Origin: Bacteroidales bacterium UBA4293
GTDB taxonomy: Bacteria; Bacteroidota; Bacteroidia; Bacteroidales; Bacteroidaceae
DNA length: 64,000 nt
Assembly: GCA_002395835.1 (NCBI GenBank)
Contig: DGVD01000015.1
Coordinates: 350,149 to 414,148, forward strand
Direction: 5' to 3'
Shown one piece after another: positions 58,792-64,000 of the stretch. The notes under the pieces were generated by a model. The model ran no database searches. It was not told where the DNA came from and was given only the letters and a program-made list of their open reading frames with translations. The position numbers and the translations under genes are program-made. Each line of letters begins with the position of its first letter. Position 1 is the first letter of the stretch.

Positions 58792-60252
58792 ATGTTACAC
58801 CGATTTATTTATACTTTACACAGAATACTGGGAACACTTCTCAGTATTCTGTTCCTCATGTGGTTCTTATCGGGAATCGTGATGATCTACCATCGGTTCC
58901 CCTCCGCTTCCAGAGAGGAAAAATTGGCCACGTTGGATACCTTGCCCTCTTCCTTGCCTTCCATCGCAGAGATTATGAACCGTTCAGCAGGGAAGGATTC
59001 CCTCCGAAGCCTGAGTCTGTATTCCTATCTGGGACAAACCTTTGTGGAAGCCCGGGCAGGGCAGACCACGGAGAAGTTTCCGGTAGACAGCCTGGAGCAT
59101 CTTCCGGAAATAAATGGGGACTATATCCGTAGCGTAGCAGGGCTGTGGTGCGATGCTCCGGTCTCCAGGATTGACACCTTGAACCGCTTGGAACAATGGA
59201 TACCCTTTGGCAGGCTGAAGGGAGATTTCCCTATCTATAAGTTCCACTTTAACGATGCAGACCGCACACAACTTTATGTCTCTTCCGTCACCGGTGAAGT
59301 GCTGCAGTGCACCACTCGCAGTGAACGCTTCTGGGGGTGGTTGGGCCCCATCCCTCATTGGGTTTATTTTACCTGGCTAAGACAGGATGTGGAATTATGG
59401 TCCGATGTGATAGTCTGGATTTCCATCTTTGGCATTATTATGCTGTTTGCAGGGTTTTATCTTGCCATCCACGCCTATCGCACGTCGGTTAAAAAAGGAA
59501 AGGGACTAAAAACTCCGTATAAGAAGAAATGGTACCGGTGGCATCATGTCTTCGGAACCGTGTTCGGCATTTTCCTGCTGACGTGGATTGTCAGCGGCAT
59601 GTACTCCCTGGCCGATATTCCGGAATGGCTAGGAAAGAAACATCAGGACTATCCGGCCCGAAGTGCTTTAAGCCAGGGAACACTTCCTCTTAGCGCCTAC
59701 CAGCTGGATTACCGGAAGCTGATAGCAGCCTATGCAGGAGAGGCTACTCAGATAACCTGGGATAGTTTCTATGATTACCCTTTCTATCAAGTGTTGCTGA
59801 AGGGAAAAGAGCCCGTCTACGTAGATGCTACCTCCCAGCAGATCATGCCATTCAGCCTTACTGAACAGCAAGTGAGAGAGGCCGTCACCTCCATTCATTC
59901 CCCAGAGCCCGTTACCGTGACCCTGATGACGGAGTACGACCACTATTATCTGGACACAAAAGGAAATCTGCCTTTACCAGTCTGGAAGGTCTCAGTAGAC
60001 AATGCCGACAAGACCTGTTATTACATTAATCCCCAGACCGGTTCCTTCAGGAGCATGAACACTCATGGAAGGTGGCAGTTCCAGTTGTATCAAGGCTTTC
60101 ACAGCTTACGGTATAAGGTCTTCGTAGACCACCCTGTCATTTGGACCATCGTCATGTGGACCTTGCTGCTAGGTGGTGCATTTGTATCCCTCACTGGCAT
60201 CGTGTTAGGATGCAAGTATATCGTCCGCTGTGTGAAACGTCTTTTCTCTTAG
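58792..60252 (+). CDS. PepSY-associated membrane protein, 486 aa
   Basis: Inner-membrane protein with four predicted helices (about 10-33, 203-229, 249-271 and 451-478) and PepSY-type periplasmic domains between them (PVYVDATSQQIMPFSLTEQQ; YYINPQTGSFRSMNTHGRWQ). His and Trp residues at the helix ends (LHRILGTLLSILFLMWF, WHHVFGTVFGIFLL) fit haem-binding ferric-reductase-like proteins of the PepSY_TM family. It starts one base after the TonB receptor stop and shares its riboswitch. A role in reducing the imported metal complex, perhaps Co(III) of a corrinoid, is a hypothesis. Confidence 0.9.
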   Translation: MLHRFIYTLHRILGTLLSILFLMWFLSGIVMIYHRFPSASREEKLATLDTLPSSLPSIAEIMNRSAGKDSLRSLSLYSYLGQTFVEARAGQTTEKFPVDSLEHLPEINGDYIRSVAGLWCDAPVSRIDTLNRLEQWIPFGRLKGDFPIYKFHFNDADRTQLYVSSVTGEVLQCTTRSERFWGWLGPIPHWVYFTWLRQDVELWSDVIVWISIFGIIMLFAGFYLAIHAYRTSVKKGKGLKTPYKKKWYRWHHVFGTVFGIFLLTWIVSGMYSLADIPEWLGKKHQDYPARSALSQGTLPLSAYQLDYRKLIAAYAGEATQITWDSFYDYPFYQVLLKGKEPVYVDATSQQIMPFSLTEQQVREAVTSIHSPEPVTVTLMTEYDHYYLDTKGNLPLPVWKVSVDNADKTCYYINPQTGSFRSMNTHGRWQFQLYQGFHSLRYKVFVDHPVIWTIVMWTLLLGGAFVSLTGIVLGCKYIVRCVKRLFS

Positions 60253-60264
60253 GTTGAGGTGACC

Positions 60265-61110
60265 TTATCCGTAGGTCTCAATCAAGTATTTCACAAACTG
60301 CATGTCGGAGAAGTTGACGAAGCCCGTGTCGCTCTGGTTCAGGGTAGCTATCTGCTCCATATCCTGGGGCGTAAGGGTGAAGTCGAAGATATCTAGGTTC
60401 TGCGCCATGCGTTCCTTATGGCTGCTCTTAGGGATGGCCACGATGCCCCGCTGTGTAAGCCAGCGCAAGGCCACCTGAGCAGCACTCTTGCCATACTGGG
60501 CACCTATGCCAGCCAGCAGTTCGCTCTTTATCACGCCCTCAGCGCCCTGACCGCCCAGAGGGCCCCAGGCCATCATGCGCGTGCCAAAATCGTTCAGCAC
60601 ACCCTGAATGCCATTCTGCTGCACCAGGGTGTTACACTGCAGCTGGTTCACCATGGGCTTCACATCCACATAATGCGCAAAGTCGAAGAACCGCGCCTCT
60701 TGGAAGTTGCTCACCCCAATGGCTCTCACCTTGCCAGCCTTGTAAGCCTTCTCCATGGCTCTCCAGGTGCCGAACACATCCCCATAAGCCTGATGGATGA
60801 GCAGCAGGTCCAGGTAGTCCGTCTTCAGCTTCCTCAGGCTCTCGTCTATAGACCGTGCAGCCTTCTCTTCCCCGGCATTGCTAATCCACACCTTGGTGGT
60901 CAGGAAAATCTCCTCCCGCCTGATGCCGCTCTTCACCATGGCCTGGCCCACACCTTCCTCATTGGCGTAAGCCTGGGCCGTGTCTATCAGCCTGTAGCCC
61001 ACGCTCAAGGCATCGCTCACGCAGCGTTCACACTCCTGGGGGCTTACCAGAAACACCCCATATCCCAGTACCGGCATTTCCACGCCGTTCTGTAGTTTAA
61101 TATACTCCAT
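60265..61110 (-). CDS. Aldo/keto reductase, 281 aa
   Basis: NADPH-dependent reductase of small carbonyl compounds, cytoplasmic. The catalytic tetrad is complete: Asp43, Tyr48 (RLIDTAQAYANE), Lys73 (TTKVW) and His107 (LLLIHQ). The coenzyme segment is IPKSSHKERMAQN near the C-terminus. It resembles 2,5-diketo-gluconate-reductase-like members. Its stop lies 12 bp from the stop of the convergent PepSY gene with no clear terminator. It follows the plug-domain gene on the same strand by 22 bp, so the two are probably co-transcribed. Confidence 0.94.
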   Translation of the reverse strand: MEYIKLQNGVEMPVLGYGVFLVSPQECERCVSDALSVGYRLIDTAQAYANEEGVGQAMVKSGIRREEIFLTTKVWISNAGEEKAARSIDESLRKLKTDYLDLLLIHQAYGDVFGTWRAMEKAYKAGKVRAIGVSNFQEARFFDFAHYVDVKPMVNQLQCNTLVQQNGIQGVLNDFGTRMMAWGPLGGQGAEGVIKSELLAGIGAQYGKSAAQVALRWLTQRGIVAIPKSSHKERMAQNLDIFDFTLTPQDMEQIATLNQSDTGFVNFSDMQFVKYLIETYG

Positions 61111-61132
61111 AATCAGTTTTTTATTTAGTTTG

Positions 61133-61798
61133 TCAACTTCTGGTGGTGGTAATGAGGATCACACCATTGGCTCCTCGTGCACCCCATTGAGCCGCATCCT
61201 TGTGAATCTCTATTCTCTGTATAGCCTCCACAGGCACCAGAGAGTCAATGTCTGTCCCTTCATATTCCACCCCGTCAATGAAGAACAGGGGACTGTTTCC
61301 AGAGCCTACCGAGTTCACGCCCCTCACCAGGATATCGCTGTCATAGTACGTCTGCGTCACCCTCACCCCAGTGATGAACTGTTTCAAGATATCCGACAGC
61401 CTCAGAAGGCCCGACAGCTCTATTTGTTCACGTTCCACCACATTACCGTTTATTCTGGGAAGCGAAAGAACCGTGTAGGGCAGCCTCTGCTCCTGTGAGC
61501 CACTGTTCACGCTAAAGTCGTCCGAGGCCATGTGAATTTTCACCAGCCTAGCCCCGGAAACAGGGATTTCCGCCACTTTCCTCGATGTGATTTTCACTTG
61601 CAGTACATCGCCAGGTTTGGCATCCTGGAAATAGAAACGGCCATACTTGTCAGAAGTGGTTTTCACACCACTATTTAGCAGAGTTACGGTGAGTCCCTTT
61701 TTAGGTTTTCCCCCTTTCGTTATAATTCCGGACAGCTCTTGAGCCATCAGCATAAAGCTGGCGCATACGGCCGCAAATAATAAAACAATCCTTTTCAT
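61133..61798 (-). CDS. Barrel-less TonB receptor plug-domain protein, 221 aa
   Basis: The signal peptide ends FMLMAQ (about residue 20). Residues about 21-92 form a carboxypeptidase-regulatory-like beta domain (LSGIITKGGKPKKGLTVTLL, then DKYGRFYFQDAKPGD). Residues about 110-221 form a TonB plug (LSDILKQFITGVRVTQ, DILVRGVNSVGSGNSPLFFI, EAIQRIEIHKDAAQWGARGA). The protein stops where the barrel of a SusC-like receptor would begin. Either it is a real stand-alone protein, of which I recall similar ones in Bacteroides, or a truncated receptor; no barrel remnant is seen downstream. It lies before the aldo/keto reductase gene. Confidence 0.82.
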   Translation of the reverse strand: MKRIVLLFAAVCASFMLMAQELSGIITKGGKPKKGLTVTLLNSGVKTTSDKYGRFYFQDAKPGDVLQVKITSRKVAEIPVSGARLVKIHMASDDFSVNSGSQEQRLPYTVLSLPRINGNVVEREQIELSGLLRLSDILKQFITGVRVTQTYYDSDILVRGVNSVGSGNSPLFFIDGVEYEGTDIDSLVPVEAIQRIEIHKDAAQWGARGANGVILITTTRS

Positions 61799-61832
61799 AT
61801 TAACCTCCTTTTTTACCGCTATCTGTCATTTG

Positions 61833-61840
61833 CAAATATA
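61833..61840 (-). promoter_or_regulatory. Promoter -7 element of the plug-AKR pair
   Basis: TATATTTG on the minus strand, 34 bp before the start codon. Confidence 0.45.
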
Positions 61841-61925
61841 ATAAAATAAGGAGAAAGAAGAATGTCTTTTTTTCGGATTTTAGTTCCAATATTTCCGTAT
61901 TTTTATGCCTGGCCTAAAAATAGCG

Positions 61926-61957
61926 TTTGGGAGTGACAGCGGTTTTTCGTACCTTTG
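61926..61957 (+). promoter_or_regulatory. Promoter of the deoxyribosyltransferase-like lipoprotein gene
   Basis: TTTG (61926-61929), 20 bp, TACCTTTG (61950-61957), 20 bp before the ATG at 61978; it rules out the upstream in-frame start at 61927. Confidence 0.6.
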
Positions 61958-61977
61958 CCAGAAAGAGGAACCGGAAT

Positions 61978-62502
61978 ATGAAAAAATATGGTCTTTTTTT
62001 GCTCATGATGCTCTGCCTTACGGCCTGTGGTGAAGGCCAGAAAACGGCCCCGCAGCCCCTGCTGGTGGTTCATCCGCATGAGGCAGAGCCAGCGCACCTT
62101 CAAGGTTACACCAGCGTGTTTTTAGCTGGAACCATCGATATGGGAAACTCCGTGGACTGGCAGCAGCAGGCTGCGGAACTTTTCCAGGAGAAAGAAGGGA
62201 ACTACATCCTGTATAACCCCCGTCAGGCAGAGTGGCATCCGGAGCGGGAAGGAGAGATGGACTATCAGGTAAACTGGGAGCTGGAGCACCTGGAGAAGGC
62301 CCACCACATCCTCATGGTGTTCCTAGAAGGGAGCCAGTCGCCCATCACCCTGCTGGAGCTGGGCCTCCATGCCCGTGAAGGGAAGCTCCACGTGGTCTGC
62401 CCCAGTGGGTATTTCCGGTATGATAATGTTCGCATCACCTGCCAGCGGTACGGCATCCCCCTATATAAAACGGTGGAAGAAGCGGTTCAGCGTATTCGTT
62501 AG
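61978..62502 (+). CDS. Lipoprotein with nucleoside 2-deoxyribosyltransferase-like domain, 174 aa
   Basis: The lipobox is LTAC (Cys17), so the protein is exported and membrane-bound. The domain (about 44-174) has SVFLAGTIDMG at the position of the ribose-binding loop (Asp54), ILYNPRQAEW, VNWELEHLEKAHHILMVFLE, and a Glu in PITLLELG (Glu127) that matches the catalytic glutamate of the family. YDNVRITCQRYGI closes it. This fold normally works in the cytoplasm on deoxynucleosides or ADP-ribose-like ligands, so the lipoprotein signal is odd. Its stop codon overlaps that of the convergent gene (TTAG). Confidence 0.75.
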   Translation: MKKYGLFLLMMLCLTACGEGQKTAPQPLLVVHPHEAEPAHLQGYTSVFLAGTIDMGNSVDWQQQAAELFQEKEGNYILYNPRQAEWHPEREGEMDYQVNWELEHLEKAHHILMVFLEGSQSPITLLELGLHAREGKLHVVCPSGYFRYDNVRITCQRYGIPLYKTVEEAVQRIR

Positions 62503-62963
62503 AGGCTCAAAGTAACCTTCACCTCGCTTTCCCCGGCCTTTAGGAATGCTTTCAGTTCACTGGCAGAGAGCCCCTGAATTTTCCCCAGCCGGGTGTAGCT
62601 CCAGGAGTTTGTGCCGTAGAAGATGCAGATGTTGCTGCCATTGTACAGCACCACATCGCCCGGCTGCGCATTGACCTGCTGGTTGCTGGTAGGCAGGGAG
62701 AAGCCCAGAGCTCCCCAGATTTCAAACCCACCGCTGGAGCTCAGCGTAAGGGTAATGTCCCCTTGTTCCAGTTTCTTCACCAGCGCCTGCGTGGCACTGT
62801 TTGCGGTAAGAGAAACCTCCTCCGTCCTTCCCTCAATGGTAAGATACATTTTCTGTGTCATAGTGGTAGTAATAGGTTCATTTTTCACTGATTCCATCGC
62901 ATCAAGCTCCCGGGAGCAGCAGGAGAACAGCAGTGCGGTGAGCAGTAGAATGAGTTGTTTCAT
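62499..62963 (-). CDS. Cyclophilin-like fold lipoprotein, 154 aa
   Basis: The signal peptide ends LLFSC (lipobox Cys15 or Cys16). The mature part (about 35-154) matches the small bacterial cyclophilin-like family: MYLTIEGRTEEVSLTANSATQALVKKL, GDVVLYNGSNICIFYGTNSWSYTRLGKI and a closing beta-strand KVTLSL. Some residues needed for peptidyl-prolyl isomerase activity in true cyclophilins are not recognisable, so catalysis is unsure. It is a single gene, 4 bp overlapping the convergent lipoprotein gene at the stops. Confidence 0.78.
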   Translation of the reverse strand: MKQLILLLTALLFSCCSRELDAMESVKNEPITTTMTQKMYLTIEGRTEEVSLTANSATQALVKKLEQGDITLTLSSSGGFEIWGALGFSLPTSNQQVNAQPGDVVLYNGSNICIFYGTNSWSYTRLGKIQGLSASELKAFLKAGESEVKVTLSL

Positions 62964-62988
62964 ACGTTTTCCGTTTTTCTTTCTGCTG

Positions 62989-62996
62989 CAAAATTA
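62989..62996 (-). promoter_or_regulatory. Promoter -7 element of the cyclophilin-like gene
   Basis: TAATTTTG on the minus strand, 26 bp before the start codon. Confidence 0.4.
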
Positions 62997-63227
62997 CAGG
63001 GAAAGCGGGAGAAAGCACTTAAACAAATTACGGAAAGATTTAACAAAAATACCATTCTACTCCATTAGCCATTTCCAAACAGGGATCACTTCAATGGTTC
63101 CATACTTGTCCGTCATGCTACAAATAAATGGCAATTTTTATTTAATCCATTAAGCAAAACGAGCCTTTCTTATTCATATAGGATGAGTTCCAAGTTTTCA
63201 ATTATAGATTTTTTGGGGGGGTGAATT

Positions 63228-63268
63228 ACCTCAAATACACCGAATGAAACACCTCAAAAACACCGAAT
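63228..63268 (+). repeat. 18-bp direct repeat, two copies, 23-bp period
   Basis: ACCTCAAA-W-ACACCGAAT at 63228-63245 and 63251-63268, with one mismatch. Confidence 0.8.
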
Positions 63269-63316
63269 TTGTTAAAATTCTATTTCAAATTGAACCTGTC
63301 CCTTTTTGAAGTGAAG

Positions 63317-63367
63317 TCAACCTTTTTCAAGGATAGAGTCAACCATCTCAGGAAAAGTAGTCACCCT
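63317..63367 (+). repeat. GTCAACC iterons, three copies, 22-bp period
   Basis: GTCAACC at 63317 and 63339 and GTCACCC at 63361, each exactly 22 bp apart; the spacers differ. Confidence 0.65.
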
Positions 63368-63530
63368 TTTTTCGTATGGAAGGGTTTATTAAGCCCCCAA
63401 AACGCCCTTTTTTGTTAAAATCTTAATTCAGCACGGTTTATTACGAAAAATGGGGCTTTTTGAGGATTTTTTACCGATTTCCGTGGTGATATAACACCTT
63501 CCTGTAAAAATCCCATGATGCTGAAAGTGG

Positions 63531-63564
63531 ACTAACAAGTTGATTATCATCATACTAACAAGTT
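63531..63564 (+). repeat. 11-bp direct repeat, two copies, 23-bp period
   Basis: ACTAACAAGTT at 63531-63541 and 63554-63564, identical. Confidence 0.7.
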
Positions 63565-63587
63565 TTTGCAATCAGTGATTGGTCACG

Positions 63588-63777
63588 TTGGTCAATGTCA
63601 AAGTGGTCAAAGTCTTTTTTAAAATACCCCACTTTTTAGGGGAGTATAGAAGGCGCAAAAAATAGCTATAATATAGTTAAGAATATAATATTATATTATA
63701 ATATTATATTCTTAAAATTTCATTCCACATTCTTGACATATCTTAGTTTAGAGTTTGACCACTTTGACATTGACCAA
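63588..63777. repeat. Perfect 24-bp inverted repeat around a 142-bp spacer
   Basis: The left arm 63588-63611 starts TTGGTCAATG and contains several GGTCA units; the right arm 63754-63777 is its exact complement. The spacer holds the AT palindrome. Confidence 0.9.
63677..63715. repeat. Perfect 39-bp AT-rich palindrome
   Basis: Two 19-bp arms around a single centre base, starting TTAAGAATATAATATTATA; nearly all A/T. It could extrude as a cruciform or act as an easily melted site. Confidence 0.9.
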
Positions 63778-63796
63778 TTTGACCACTTTCGGGGAA

Positions 63797-63939
63797 ATTG
63801 TCTTTTCCTGATTTCGGTTGACAGTTTTTTGCTTCTTTCCTGATGCAGTTGACAGTCTTTTTACTGGGTAGGTTGACAATTTCCTGAAATCGTTGACATC
63901 CATCCTGAAAAGGTTGTCATTTTCCTGAAAAGGTTGACA
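63797..63939 (+). repeat. GTTGACA / TTTCCTGA iteron array
   Basis: GTTGACA or close variants start at about 63817, 63848, 63872, 63892, 63913 and 63933, with a weaker copy near 63797. The spacing is mostly 20-24 bp (one gap is 31). Between them lie TTTCCTGA or ATCCTGAA segments. The last unit ends just before an ATG at 63943 whose frame runs only 8 codons. Confidence 0.8.
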
Positions 63940-64000
63940 ACTATGAAAAACACTGCGGAGGTTTGCCAAACGGCTGGAGGCGCAAAGCCTCCAAAGAGTG

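Larger units (their letters stand above)
62997..64000. other. About 1 kb without genes, dense in short repeats
   Basis: No convincing coding frame on either strand. The sequence is AT-rich and holds five separate blocks of repeats (listed below), one seven-G run at 63215-63221 and a small GC-rich hairpin at 63976-63992. It may be the upstream control or origin-like region of a gene beyond the right edge. Confidence 0.7.

Noticed and set aside
60418..61095. Plus-strand frame (225 codons) opposite the aldo/keto reductase
   Set aside because: The reductase has a full catalytic tetrad, so the antisense frame is a shadow.
63797..63939. Possible CRISPR array
   Set aside because: The repeated unit is only about 7-13 bp and degenerate, spacing is 20-31 bp, and no cas genes are seen.
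63748..63969. Minus-strand frame of 73 codons in the right-edge repeat region
   Set aside because: It is made almost entirely of the GTTGACA repeat array and the inverted repeat read as protein (VVKLVNVKVVKL). No usual protein features.

Overview
The window looks like chromosomal DNA of a Bacteroidota gut commensal, most likely Bacteroidaceae (Bacteroides/Phocaeicola-like). The signs are: promoters of the type TTTG-N19/20-TAnnTTTG before many genes and few Shine-Dalgarno sequences; many lipoproteins and Sec-exported glycoside hydrolases; TonB-dependent receptors and a carboxypeptidase-like/plug protein; and the housekeeping order rimP-nusA-infB-cvpA-sufBCDS. No rRNA and no CRISPR array were seen. 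The species cannot be named from the sequence alone.

Layout. (1) 1-4.2 kb: right end of an integrated mobile element, with a decayed gene end, two cargo genes (one lipoprotein), an XRE-type regulator, a small serine recombinase, a 62-codon gene and a large serine recombinase. The large recombinase frame runs through a tRNA-Leu(CAA) gene lying antisense to it, which marks the likely attachment site. (2) 4.2-28.6 kb: AT-rich core genome, with GDP-mannose synthesis (manC), HIT protein, greA, a thioredoxin-like lipoprotein without CxxC, pnp, a GH3 lipoprotein, two tandem tRNA-Asn, an S41 protease, the long rimP-nusA-infB-cvpA-sufBCDS run, a DPP-IV-type peptidase and rnhB. (3) 28.5-38.2 kb: a minus-strand sugar operon (beta-propeller/TIM-barrel fusion, Gfo/Idh oxidoreductase, remnant of a second TIM-barrel gene), then patatin, HAD phosphatase, GH78 and GH5. 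(4) 38.2-55.3 kb: a carbohydrate-enzyme district (GH115, serine hydrolase, an unrecognised barrel hydrolase, CE1-like esterase, GH3, GH28, GH2) mixed with mnmD, a DMT permease, an AraC regulator and a TonB receptor, but no SusC/SusD pair. (5) 55.4-63 kb: an HD protein, a cobalamin riboswitch driving a siderophore-type TonB receptor and a PepSY membrane protein, an aldo/keto reductase, a barrel-less plug protein, a lipoprotein with a nucleoside-deoxyribosyltransferase-like fold and a cyclophilin-like lipoprotein. (6) 63-64 kb: about 1 kb without genes, packed with direct repeats of 20-23 bp period, a 24-bp inverted repeat and a 39-bp perfect palindrome.

Base composition changes along the window: by eye about 40% G+C up to roughly 38-40 kb and clearly higher (about 50-57%) in most genes from 40.6 to 63 kb. 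The genes in between work mainly on plant polysaccharides rich in rhamnose, glucuronic acid, galacturonic acid and beta-linked sugars. Strongest leads: the repeat-dense region at the right edge, the recombinase/tRNA overlap, the propeller-isomerase fusion with its truncated partner, terminator-like leader hairpins before both greA and rimP-nusA-infB, and the B12-riboswitch control of a siderophore-type receptor plus PepSY protein.
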